Source: Microglena sp. YARC (Eukaryota > Chlorophyta > Chlorophyceae > Chlamydomonadales > Chlamydomonadaceae). Taken from it: 64,000 nt of DNA. Below, piece after piece: positions 52,850 through 62,639 of this stretch. The DNA is taken from contig CM039464.1 of assembly GCA_022414725.1 (NCBI GenBank), positions 26,391,566-26,455,565 on the forward strand, read 5' to 3'. How positions within the stretch are numbered: position 1 is the stretch's first letter; every line of letters starts with the position of its first letter. Below the pieces are notes generated by a model. The model ran no database searches. It was not told where the DNA came from and saw only the letters and a program-made list of their open reading frames with translations. The translations under genes and the position numbers were made by a program.

Positions 52850-53044
52850 CTGCTTCTGTTTTTGGCTACGCATGGTAGCTTCCAGTCAGCTCAATTTGCC
52901 AGCCACTGGGTCAAGCTCAAAGTTGTTAGCTGCATTGGAATGCATGCCAGCTTTCAGACGCACCGGCTAGCTTCAGGCATGGCCCAAGGACTGGGCAAGA
53001 GAGCTGCCTAGAAGCTGCTACATAAAGCCCCTAAAAGAAACACT
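52850..53044. mobile_element. hAT-type MITE copy
   Basis: TTCTGTTTTTGGCTACGCAT ... GCCCCTAAAAGAAACACTG with inner AGCTGCCTAGAAGCTGCTAC. Confidence 0.7.
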
Positions 53045-53257
53045 GAACTTGCTAAATGCGAATTGCAAAATGCTGAAGTGTAGAATGCAAAAATGGACAC
53101 ACCAGGTAACTCCGGGTTACTACGCGATTGTTTGGGGTCAGTTTATCAGTGTTTTTAGTTTTACCCCCTCCTAATATCATGGTCGGGCCTATTTGGCTAC
53201 CCCTGGACTGTAGCACCATACACACATGCACGTGTAAGCACACGCAGCTCATCGCAT

Positions 53258-53425
53258 AACCGCTTCTTCGGACATCGCCCTGCTACAATTGCAGTCATCA
53301 GAGCATCCTCATGCGCCATCAGTTTCCTCCGGGTTTCAATTTGGACGGTGACTGCGCACATAGGACGGTACCCAGGGTCCGAGTCCTCGACACGAAAGTG
53401 GATCGCACCTTCCTGTGCTCAGGCG
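53258..53425 (-). CDS. Possible exon of unknown gene
   Basis: Between a CACAG acceptor (about 53418) and an uncertain donor near 53250, one frame reads EGAIHFRVEDSDPGYRPMC and MAHEDALMTAIVAGRCPKKR. This is unlike the repeats around it and coding-like. It could belong to the 5' part of the ESV1-like gene. No family recognised, and the donor runs into a dispersed repeat. Confidence 0.25.
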
Positions 53426-53857
53426 AGGAAGCTGGATCGGCTTGAGCATGCTTAGCTGAGTTTCGGAACAGGGACAAGCTGGAGATTGAGATTGGGATCG
53501 GTGTAGTAAGTGTCACCACCGACGCTCTTGTGCTGGCTCTTGAGCGTCGTCGGTGGCCACGCTAGGGGAGCTGATCTGTCAGGGTTGGGGTGCCAACGAG
53601 GCATGCCTGCCCTGATGCCTGCCAACGAGGCCTGCCCGAGCCTGCCCAACTTTTACGCGGCATGGGGCACTCGCAGACTAATTCCCAGGCTGACTCCGGC
53701 AGACTCCCAAGCTGGGGTAACGCCAACGGCTTACAGGCTGGCTAGCAGACTCGGTATACGAACGGGGGGGGGGGGCGGGGATTGGGGCGGGGGCACTTGG
53801 AAGCTAGCACAATCAGCTGTCCAGAAGTGCTTAAATATTTGTGTACAACACAGTGGC

Positions 53858-54050
53858 TGGCTTGGGGAGCTGCCTAGAAGCTGATGAAAAAGGCCGAAAA
53901 TAAAAGCCTTGAAACTCAGCAAAGGTTGCCTCTGGTGATCACTTGCCACAATAAAAAACTTGAACTTGAACTTGGTTACATAGCTCAAGCCAGAATTTTT
54001 GCTGCTCGCCGTCTTTGGGGAAAATACATTTACCAGGGAAAATGTAAACG
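53858..54050 (-). mobile_element. MITE end and a minus-strand GTTCAA-tailed SINE
   Basis: 53868-53905 is a MITE terminus (GGGGAGCTGCCTAGAAGCTG...GAAAATAAAAGCC). 53957-54050 is the SINE in reverse, from CTTGAACTTGAACTTGGTTA to CAGGGAAAATGTAAACG. Confidence 0.65.
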
Positions 54051-54334
54051 CTAACAAATCATTATTTAAATAACATTTTAATTTGTCCCCCTTTCAATTT
54101 ATCATTTTTGTCTGCTTCTTCTTCTGGACGATAGAAAAATCAACACAAAATCCGGACAAAATCTTATTATTCTTATCAAAGTAGGCTTGATCCATTATCT
54201 TCATACATTGATGGATAAACATAAGAAGTTTTGCTCGACCTTCCACTTATAGATGACTAGATTGCACATCAGATAATGTAGAGGAATCATTTTACTCTCA
54301 GATTGTGAAATCAGGTTCTGGTACTTTTTCTCGA

Positions 54335-54600
54335 ATTCAGTTAGGCCTCGTCAGCACATTCAAAAGCCACATGTTGTTCATCTTTAACGGTTCCAGAATC
54401 ACACATATGACACACTCGATCCTTCCAAGGGAAAATGGGGCGTCTCCATCTATCAGTTTCCAACTTCATATAGTGAGAGGAAGTTCTAAATCTAAACATA
54501 TTATGCACTATCTTATGAGGTAGGTCTCCGATGAGATAAGAAGGCGTCTCTGGTTTACCACTCTCATCCCATGAAGAGGTCATCCAAGTATGGTACACAG
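54335..54600 (-). pseudogene. LINE C-terminal fragment (zf-RVT-like)
   Basis: An 85-codon frame with FRFRTSSHYMKLETDRWRR and CHMCDSGTVKDEQHVAFEC, a Cys/His-containing LINE terminus comparable to 12876-13298. The upstream part is replaced by (CTTC)n at 54602-54642. Confidence 0.6.
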
Positions 54601-54642
54601 CATTCTTCCTTCCTTCCTATCTTCCTTCCTTCCTTCCTTCCT

Positions 54643-54995
54643 AGAAGCTGCTACAATCAGCCACGACCAGAGGAGCTGCCTAGAAGTTGCTACAATCAGC
54701 CACGACCAGAGGAGCTGCCTAGAAGCTGCCATAACCAGACACGACCAAGGGAGCTGCCTAGAAGCTGCTACAATCAGCCACCACCAAAGTAGCTGCCTAG
54801 AAGCTGCTACAATCAGCCACGGCCATAGGAGCTGCCTAGAAGCTGCTATGACCAGCCACGGCCGATTGAGCTGCCTAGAAGCTGCTACAATGAGCCACGG
54901 CCAAAGGAGCTGCCTAGAAGCTGCTACAATCAGCCACCACCAAAGGAGCTGCCTAGAAGCTGTTAGTTACTCGTGGCCCCCAAAATAAACAGTGA
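54643..54995. repeat. 39-bp tandem array built from a MITE end
   Basis: About eight units of GAGCTGCCTAGAAGCTGCTA plus CAATCAGCCACGACCAGAG, closing with the true MITE terminus GTGGCCCCCAAAATAAACAG. The terminal inverted repeat of the MITE family was therefore amplified as a satellite. Confidence 0.9.
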
Positions 54996-55019
54996 ACTCA
55001 GGGAAGCATGCCTCTGCTG

Positions 55020-55262
55020 TTTGCTTCAAGAAGTTCAAGTTCAAGTTCTAGCTGAAGTTCAAGAAGTTGGAGTTGATGTTTAAGCAGTTGAATTCAAGAA
55101 GTTCAAGTTCAAGTTCAAGTACAAGCTGAAGTTCAAGAAGTTGGAGTTCATGTTCCATCAGTTGACTTCAAGAAGTTCAAGTTCAAGTTCAAGCTGAAGT
55201 TCAAGAAGTTGAAGTTGAAGCAGTTGACTGCAAGAAGTTCAAGCTGAAGTTCAAGTTGAAGT
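55020..55262. repeat. GAAGTTCAAG/GTTCAA repeats
   Basis: About 240 bp of TTCAAGTTCAAG units with higher-order AAGCTGAAGTTCAAGAAGTTG blocks. Resembles an expanded tail of the GTTCAA SINE. Confidence 0.85.
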
Positions 55263-55314
55263 TATAGCTGTTGACTTAGGATGTCGAGAGGTTGCGTGTT
55301 CAACCAACTCCTCT

Positions 55315-55516
55315 CACCTTTTCGTTTTTTAGCTACGGTAGCAGCTTCTAGGCAGATCCCTTTCCCTGTCCTCGGGCCAGACCTGAAGCTAGCTAGTGAT
55401 TCTGGAAGCTGGCATGACAGGCATTCCAACGTAGCTGAAAGCATTGGTCTTGGACCAGTGGCTGGCTTATGGAGCTGGCTGGAAGCTGCCATGCATAGCC
55501 CCCAAAAGAAACAGTG
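55315..55516. mobile_element. hAT-type MITE with perfect 8-bp target duplication
   Basis: 202 bp between ACTCCTCT copies (55307-55314 and 55517-55524). Right end CCCCCAAAAGAAACAGTG, with inner CAGCTTCTAGGCAGATCCC and GGAGCTGGCTGGAAGCTGCC. Confidence 0.88.
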
Positions 55517-55919
55517 ACTCCTCTAGGAACCTCTCCTTCACTCTTCTGCTGCTACAATCAGCCTTGACCAAAGCAGGTTAGTACATTTAGTCATTTTAGG
55601 CTGCTTCAAAAGCGCAACTGCATTGAAAAATCTGCGCGCTACAAATGGGCCCTTTGAAACTCTTTTTTACCGCGGAACTGCCTTTTTATGTGCGTTAACT
55701 GCGTTTACAAAGCAATGAGCTACAATAAAGGTCAGGATCCAGTCTTCACCACCATACGATGTGAGATGCAAAACCAGATCACGATACTTGCATGTAAAGG
55801 GCCCATCGTTGTTTGGTTCTGGCTCTGATTCAACATTCGCTTTGTTGACACCACAGTCAACTGTATGCTTTCCTTCATTTTGCATTCATAAATTGCAATT
55901 ATTCATTTCGCACGTTCAA

Positions 55920-57887
55920 CCAACAACTCCACTACCCTCTGTTATCCTTATCTATTGCTACACTCAGCTACCAACATTGCCAAGATCCGCTCTTTACCAC
56001 TGGCCATCCTCAGCTACCACCACCAGACAGAGTCCAGCCCGTGCTAGGCACCTCCTGCTGTTTGTCAAGGGCCATGCTCAACTACCACCTCCATAAGCGT
56101 CTCTATGTCTATTGCTACACTCAGCTACCAACATCGCCAAGGTCCACTGTTTGACACTGGCCATCCTCAGCCACCACCTCCAGACAGAGTACTGCCAATG
56201 CTAGGCACCTCCTGCTGTTCTTCAATGGCAATGCTCAACTACCACCTCCATTAGCGCCTCCTTGTCTATTGCCGCACTTAGCTACCAACATTGCCAAGGT
56301 CCGCTGTTAAACACTGGCCATCCTCAGCCACCACCACCAGACAGAGTCCAGCCAATGCTAGGCTCTTCCTGATTTTCGCCAATGGCTATGTTCAACCTTC
56401 ACCTCTATTAGCTTCTCTTTGTCTGTTGCTACACTGAGCCAAGACCCATGCCAGGAACTGCTGTTTAACACTGGCCATCCTCAGCCACCACCACTTGAGA
56501 GAGTCCAGCCCATGCTAGGCTCTTCCTGATTTTCGTCAAGGGCTGTGCTCAACCAACACCTCTATTAGCCTCTCTTTGTCTGTTGCTACACTCAACCATG
56601 CTAGGAACCGCTGTTTAACACTGGCCATCCTCAGCCACCATCACCAGACAGAGTCCAGCCAATGCTAGGCACCTCCTGCTGTTCGTCGTGGGCTGTGCTC
56701 AACCGCCACCTCTATTAGCCTCTCTTTGTCTGTTGCTACACTCAACCAAGACCCATGCCAGGAACCGCTGTTCCACACTGGCCATCCATTTCTACCACCA
56801 CCAGACAGAGTCCAGCCTGTGCTAGGCTCCTCCTGATTTTCATCAAGAGCTATGCTCGACCACCACCTCCATTAGCATCTCTTTGTCTGTTGCTACACTT
56901 AGCTACCACCCACGATCAGCTCTTTAACACTGGTTTGGCGCAGCCACCACCACCAGGCGGAGACCAGACCCACTGTTTCGTTTTTTAGCTACGCGTACCA
57001 GCTTCTAGGCAGCTCCCTCTCCGTGTCCTTGGGCCAAAGCTGAAGCTAGCTAGTGCTTCTGGAAGCTGTCATGACAGGCATTCCAATATAGCTGAAAGCT
57101 TTGGTCTTGGGCCAATGGCTGGCTCTGGCTGGATCTGGCTGGAAGCTGCCATGCATAGCCCACAAAAGGAACAGTGACCAGCCCATGTTAGGCAACTGAG
57201 TGAAGCATGCGCCGGGTGATCACGTGAGATGTTGATTGCACTTGTGTTCAACGGTCAGCTCCAGGAACCTCTGCTTGTCTGCTGCTACAATCAACCATGA
57301 CCATATCCAAGATCCTCTGTTTAACACTGGCTTTGCTCGGACACCACCACCAGGCGGAGACCAGACCATGTTAGGCAACTGAGAGAAGCTTGCTCCTGGT
57401 GATCACTTGGGATGTCCATTGCAGTTGTGTTCAACGGTCAGCTCCAGGAACCTCTGCTTGTCTGCTGCTACGATCAACCTGGACCACATCCAGGATCTTC
57501 TATTTAACACTGCCTTTTCTCAGCCACCAGCAGCAGCAGGCGGAGTCCAGCCCATGCTAGGCAACTGGGTGAAGCATGCATCTGCTGTTGACTTGGGATG
57601 TCGATATCACTTGTGTTCAACGGTCAACTCCAGGAACCTCTGCTTGTCTGCTGCTACAATCAACCTCATCCATCTTCAGGATCCGCTGTTGAACATTGGC
57701 TTTGCTCAGCCACCACCACCAGGCAAAGACCAGACCATGTTAGGCAACTGAGTGAAGCATGCTCCTGCTGATCACTTGGGATGTCTATTGCACTTGTTTT
57801 CAACTGTCAGCTCCAGGAACCTCTGCTTGTCTGTTGCTGCAATCGACCACAACAATTTCCAGGTACGCTGTTGAACATTGGCTTTGC
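55920..57887 (-). repeat. ~150-bp tandem repeats derived from the C-terminus and 3' UTR of the zinc-binding gene
   Basis: About ten to twelve units. The four nearest the gene (from 57180, 57355, 57535 and 57715) still contain recognisable STA-AC-..LPSMGW and PAAAGG-stop sequence and GTTGAACA...GTGTTAAA-type UTR. Units toward 55950 are more diverged (CCAGCCCATGCTAGGC...CTGGCCATCCTCAGCCACCA). A MITE at 56971-57176 interrupts the series. Confidence 0.85.
56971..57176. mobile_element. hAT-type MITE with 8-bp target duplication (one mismatch)
   Basis: 206 bp, CACTGTTTCGTTTTTTAGCT ... CCCACAAAAGGAACAGTG. Flanks ACCAGACC (56963-56970) and ACCAGCCC (57177-57184). Confidence 0.85.
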
Positions 57888-59577
57888 TCAGCCACCAGCA
57901 GCAGCAGGCGAAGTCCAGCCCATGCTAGGCAACTCAGGGAAGCATGCCTCTGCTGTTGACTTAGGATGTCGAGAGGCCGCGTGTTCAACTAGCTGGGCTG
58001 CTTTCGCAGTCACAATGAATGTCTGCTTACAGATCTGCAAGACAAAATGCAAGGCCTTGGCATTAGGTGTGCATGTGCATCCTCCCCCCACACGCACACG
58101 CACACACAAACACCACCACCACAGTCACAATGAATGTCTGCTTGCAGATCTGTTAGACAAAAGACAAGGCCTTGGCATTAGGTGTGCATGTGCATTCTCC
58201 CCACCCCACACCACCCCACACACACCACCGCCACAGTCACAATGAATGACTGCTTGCAGATCTGTAAGACAACATGCAACCTCTTGGCATTAGGTGTGTG
58301 TGTGCATGTGCATGTGCATGTGCATGTGCATGTGCGTCTGCATGTTTTTTGCCTTTTTTGTGCATCAGAGCTTGCATGTTACTTTGCATGTGCATGTGCA
58401 TGTGTGGGTAAAGGTACACACATGCATGCGCAGGTGTGCTGTCAGTGTGTCTGCGTGTCTGTGTGTCGGCGTCTGTGTGTCTGTGACTGTTTGCCTGTGT
58501 CTGTGTGTTTGTGTCTGTGTCTGTGTGTCTGTGTGTCTGTGTGTCAGTGTGTCTATGACTGTTTGCCTGAGTCTGTGTGCCTGTGTGTCTGTGTTCATGT
58601 CTGTGTCTTTGTCTGTGTGTCTGTGTGTCCGAGTCTCTGTCTGTGTATCTGTGCCTGCGTCTGTGTCTTCTGTGTGTGTGTGTCTGTGTGTCTCATCATA
58701 TGTATTTGTGTATGAGACACGCAGGGTGGGAAACTGCATACGCATGTAACCTAGTCCTCTACATTGTATTGCATTGCATTGCATTGCATTATATTGTATT
58801 GCATTGCAATGTATTGTATTGTATCGTATCGTATCGTATTGTATTGCATTGTATTGTATTGTATTGTATTGTATTGTATTGTATTGTATTGTATTGTACT
58901 GTATTGTATTGTATTGTATTGTATTGTATTGTATTGTATTGTATTGCACTGTATTATATTGCATTGCATTGTATTGCAAGCTCAGATTATACTTAGTCCC
59001 CTACATACACACACACGCACAAACACACACCTAGATGTATGTGTAAACTTGCTCTCACACATGCAAATACATGAAAACACAAATGCATGCACATGCACAT
59101 ACCCGCACGCACACTAACATGTGGTAACTTTAATCAACACGCTCATTGCCTGACAAATGTGAGCCATAGCTGGATCTACACGCTCATCACTTGACAGTAC
59201 ACGCTCATCACCTGACAAATGTAGGCCCATAACTGGATCCGCACGCTCATCACCTGACAGGACACGCTCACCACCTGACAGGACAAGCTCACCACCTGAC
59301 AAATGTGGTCCATAGCTGGATCTACACGCTCATCACCTGACAGGACACGCTCACCACCTGACAAATGTGGTCCATAGCTGGATCTACACGCTCACCACCT
59401 GACAATACACGCTCACCTCTCACTCATCACCTAGTACACGCTCATTACCTGACAGATATGGGCCACCTGGTCCGCTTTACTTTTAGCTTTGCCCTCTGAC
59501 GATGCTCCCTTAGGTCCAGCATTCTTCTGCTCCTTCATTTTCTTGTAAGCCTTCTGCTGGCCTTTGGTCAAACTCAT
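57888..59577 (-). CDS. At2g23090/ZNF706-like small zinc-binding protein
   Basis: Two exons: 59577-59449 (43 codons) and 58034-57888 (48 codons plus TGA), giving 91 residues with a phase-0 GT-AG intron (donor GTAATG, acceptor TTGCAG). The basic N-terminus MSLTKGQQKAYKKMKEQKN is 4F5/SERF-like. The C-terminal half ICQICKQTFIVTAKAAQLVE, HAASRHPKS and ACFPEL has the C-x2-C ... H-x4-H zinc pattern and FP terminus of the zf-met2/At2g23090 family (usually 70-85 residues). The Cys pair is split by the intron. The molecular role in plants is poorly defined. The gene is divergent to the F-box gene, with 608 bp between start codons. Confidence 0.85.
58105..58295 (-). repeat. Two copies of the zinc-binding gene's exon 2 5' edge with acceptor
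   Basis: CAGTCACAATGAATG-CTGCTTGCAGATCTGT and neighbouring AAGGCCTTGGCATTAGGTGT recur at about 58119-58190 and 58233-58300, upstream of exon 2 (58034). Spacing is about 115 bp. Confidence 0.88.
58440..58980. repeat. (TGTCTG)/(TGTG) tract and (GTATT)n microsatellite
   Basis: 58440-58705 is a GTGTCTGTGT compound repeat. 58755-58980 is GTATT/GCATT pentamers. Both in the zinc-binding gene's intron. Confidence 0.95.
59120..59448 (-). repeat. Reiterated exon 1 3' edge and donor of the zinc-binding gene
   Basis: The end of exon 1 (VAHICQ) with its GTGATGAGCGT-type donor is iterated six or more times. Short forms are CCTGACAG-ACACGCTCA-CA (about 20 bp); long forms include ATGTGG-CCATAGCTGGATCTA. 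Every unit contains CAG|GTGATGAGCG or CAG|GTGGTGAGCG, giving about a dozen potential donors. Confidence 0.9.
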
Positions 59578-60135
59578 GATGCCGGAGGTGAGTGTGCGTG
59601 TGTGTGTGAATGGGGGGGGCAGGGGAGGGGGGAGGCGATGGGGATGATAATCTGACGTGAAGGGGGGGGGGAGGGGGGAGTAACAAGGGCTAAGCAGTCG
59701 AAATTGTGCTAGATGGGCCAAAAGCAAGGGCCACAGTCGTAATGGAGAAGGCAGAAAGAATCACTGGAGGTCGTCCTTGTCGTCGATTGTTAGCATCCCC
59801 CTGCTGGTCAGGCTCGGGGGGCGTGCGTATGGATACGACGGGCAGGGCAGGGGTCAGATTGGGGCAAAAGTCACAAGCAGGGCGTCACGACACAAAAAGC
59901 GATCAGATAAAGGTGTGAGTGGCAGGTGAGGGAGGCCACGTAGATTCGATGACCCAGGGCATGCCGTATTCGGCAGGGTGCTCAATTTGAGTCGGGGCTA
60001 GCTGGAGCACGTCAGATGGAGGCAGGCTGATGGACCAATATGAGCATGGGAGGCACCGGACTGCGTCGTTTCCTGAGCCTTATCCCCGTTCTGAACATCC
60101 GCAAGGTTAGTGGATAGAGGGGGATCTCGCGAGTC

Positions 60136-60148
60136 GCGATATAAACAC
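60136..60148 (+). promoter_or_regulatory. TATA-like box of the F-box/ankyrin gene
   Basis: GATATAAAC about 45 bp before the ATG, implying a very short 5' UTR. Confidence 0.45.
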
Positions 60149-60185
60149 CAGATCCTTGCCTCACCTTCTGAGGGCAGGAATCATC

Positions 60186-62087
60186 ATGTCTGCGTTTTCT
60201 GCTCTTCCGCCAGATGTCTTGACTGAAATCGTTCTGCGATCCCTTAAACTGAATTCAGCGATTGGGGACTTATGCACAGTCTGCCGCAGCTGGCAGTCGA
60301 TCGTCTCGCAAAACATTGGCCAGATCTTGATTCACTGGAGGCACGGCGACATGCCTGCTGCCCTCGCTCACGCCCTTCACTATGGCAAGCTCGACGTTGC
60401 TTATTGGCTAGTGTCGAAATCGTCATCATTGGAAGACTCTAATCGCGCTCTGTTGACAGTAGCTGCACAAGGACAGACCGAGCTGGCTAGACTTCTGCTT
60501 GCTGCCCCACAGTACGCCGCCCATGCAAATTACTGTGATAGTGAGGCACTCGTACTTGTAGCAGGCAATGGCAGCAGGGAGTTAGTGAGCATGTTGCTGG
60601 ATGCCCGTCAGCATGCTGCACATGCTGACTGTCAACAAGGGTGGGCTCTGGTGAATGCGGCGGCAAATAACCACAATGAGATAATGCGCATGCTACTGGA
60701 TGCCCCACTGCATGCCGCCCAGGCAGACTCTCAGTATGGTTTGGCTCTCGTGAGTGCTGCGGAGTATGGCCACAAGGAGGCAGTGCGTGTGTTGCTGGAT
60801 GCCCCAGAGGATGCCGCCCATGCTGACTGCAAAGAAGGGCTGGCCTTGGTGAGGGCGTCAAGGAATGGCCACCGTGACATAGTACGCATGTTGCTTGATG
60901 CCCCCCAGCATCCAGCACGTGCTGACTGCCTAGATGGGTGGTCTCTGGTAAGCGCGGCAAATAATGGCCACATAGAGGTTGTGCGTATGTTGCTGGATGC
61001 CCCAGAGCATGCTGCCCATGCAGATTGTCTACGCGGGATGGCACTAGTGAATGCTGCAGAGGGAGGCCACAGTGAGATAGTGCGCATGTTGTTGGATGCA
61101 GCACAACATACGGCCCATGCAGACTGCTGTGGGGGGGAGGCACTCATCTTAACAGTATCGCGTGGCCACGTTGCAGTTGCTCGTATGTTGCTTGATGCTC
61201 CAGAGCATGCCGCCCATGCAGACTGTAAGGATGGGAGGGCACTGTTGCATGCGGCCACACAAGGCCACAGTGAGATCGTGCGCATGTTGCTGAATGCCCC
61301 ACAGCATGCCGCCCATGCAGACTGTAAAGATGGGAGGGCGCTACTGCTTGCAGCAGCAAATGGCCACAGTGAGATTGTGTTCATGTTGCTCCATGCCCCA
61401 CTGCATGCCGCACATGCAGACTGCCAAGATGAAATGGCTCTGTCGCATGCGGCAGAGAATGGCCACAGTGAGATAGTGCGCATGTTGCTGAATACTTCGC
61501 ATCATGCCGCCCATGCGGACTGCAAAGCTGGCTTGGTTTTAATGAAGGCGGCAAAAAACGGCCACAGTGAGGTAGTTTGTATGATGCTGGGTGCCCCACA
61601 GCATGCTGCTCGCGCTAACTGTAAAGATGGGTTAGTTCTGTTGTATGCAGCAGCGAATGGCCACAGTGAGGTAGTGCGTATGTTGATGGATGCCCCGCAG
61701 CATGCCGCCCATGCAGACTGTCGCACTGGGACTGCTCTGGTGAATGCAGCAAGGAAAGGCCACAATGAGGTAGTGCGTATGTTGCTGGGTGCCCCACAGC
61801 ATGCAGCTCGTGCAGACTCTCACAATTCGAGTGCCCTAGTGAATGCGGCAGCCAACGGCCACAGTGAGATAGTGCGCATGTTGCTGGGTGCCCCCCAGCA
61901 TGCTGCCGACGCAGACTGTCGCAATGGGAGGGCACTACTGACTGCGGCAAAGAACAGCCACTGTGAGGTTTTGCGTCTTCTACTGGATGCTCCACACCAT
62001 GCAGATGTGCTTGATAGGCGGGCTGTTGTTCTTGCAGCATGTGATAACCTCAGTGATTCCTTGCAGAAGTTGTTGCTAGATCCCTAG
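60186..62087 (+). CDS. F-box protein with about 16-18 ankyrin repeats
   Basis: Intronless, 633 residues. The ATG at 60186 is the first ATG in frame; the upstream in-frame codons offer only TTG. Residues 6-42 (LPPDVLTEIVLRSLKL...CRSWQSIV) form an F-box, the docking site for Skp1 in SCF ubiquitin ligases. From about residue 58 to the end run ankyrin repeats of 33 residues (consensus NGHSEIVRMLLDAPQHAAHA then DCKDGRALVNAAA), with near-identical central copies at about 99-bp nucleotide period. These would form the substrate-binding surface. Targets are unknown. Lack of introns and a homogeneous repeat block set it apart from its intron-rich neighbours, as for recently expanded or retro-copied families. 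Confidence 0.88.
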   Translation: MSAFSALPPDVLTEIVLRSLKLNSAIGDLCTVCRSWQSIVSQNIGQILIHWRHGDMPAALAHALHYGKLDVAYWLVSKSSSLEDSNRALLTVAAQGQTELARLLLAAPQYAAHANYCDSEALVLVAGNGSRELVSMLLDARQHAAHADCQQGWALVNAAANNHNEIMRMLLDAPLHAAQADSQYGLALVSAAEYGHKEAVRVLLDAPEDAAHADCKEGLALVRASRNGHRDIVRMLLDAPQHPARADCLDGWSLVSAANNGHIEVVRMLLDAPEHAAHADCLRGMALVNAAEGGHSEIVRMLLDAAQHTAHADCCGGEALILTVSRGHVAVARMLLDAPEHAAHADCKDGRALLHAATQGHSEIVRMLLNAPQHAAHADCKDGRALLLAAANGHSEIVFMLLHAPLHAAHADCQDEMALSHAAENGHSEIVRMLLNTSHHAAHADCKAGLVLMKAAKNGHSEVVCMMLGAPQHAARANCKDGLVLLYAAANGHSEVVRMLMDAPQHAAHADCRTGTALVNAARKGHNEVVRMLLGAPQHAARADSHNSSALVNAAANGHSEIVRMLLGAPQHAADADCRNGRALLTAAKNSHCEVLRLLLDAPHHADVLDRRAVVLAACDNLSDSLQKLLLDP

Positions 62088-62287
62088 AAATTTCATGTAT
62101 TGTATTGGATTGTTACGTGGTTTTTCAGCCAACTCTTGGCTTCTCACCGTCTTCCAACTCCAAGTCCCCTCGTGCGATACCCACGGAAACCAGGGAGCAT
62201 ACTAAGTGTAAGCCACCCCATTGGAAGTGGGTGCCCTTTAAACTGTACACACCCTGGTGTTTATCTTCTGCACTCAGGAGTGTGGTA

Positions 62288-62489
62288 ATGATAATGCCTG
62301 GTGGGGCGGGGTATTTAGGGAGCCCAGTCTTGTGGAGGTAGGGAACGTGCTACTACTTTACCTGGACAGTGCTATCATGGACGTTGACAGCGACCGCGAA
62401 CACTAAAGCGCACTTGTAGGGATCCGAACCCAGCACCTTCTTCAGCCCAGCAAAATGGTAAACCATTGGACCATGCGCCGAACCAGGAT
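62288..62489 (-). mobile_element. tRNA-derived SINE, copy 2, with 12-bp target duplication
   Basis: 202 bp flanked by AGGAGTGTGGTA / AGGAGTATGGTA (62276-62287 and 62490-62501). The minus-strand head has A box TGGTCCAATGG and B box GGTTCGGATCC, with GCGCAT/GTGCGC able to pair like an acceptor stem, so it derives from a tRNA. The anticodon arm is degenerate. Matches 52414-52619. Confidence 0.85.
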
Positions 62490-62639
62490 AGGAGTATGGT
62501 ATAGTACTGCTGCAGTGTTCACACTTTCCATGTTGCGCTCTCTCTGCGTGTGGTGAGCAGTCTGGTTGCCGATAGTACATGTAAGCACTCCTGATTCATC
62601 CAGTGCTTCTTTCGATTAATCCCTCTTGGGAATCTACAG

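Noticed and set aside
60487..62040. Minus-strand frames of 140-250 codons across the ankyrin gene
   Set aside because: Shadow frames of a 99-bp repeat in the genuine plus-strand gene.
62405..62489. Functional tRNA gene on the minus strand
   Set aside because: A and B boxes are present, but the anticodon arm does not pair and the sequence is the head of a SINE with target duplications.
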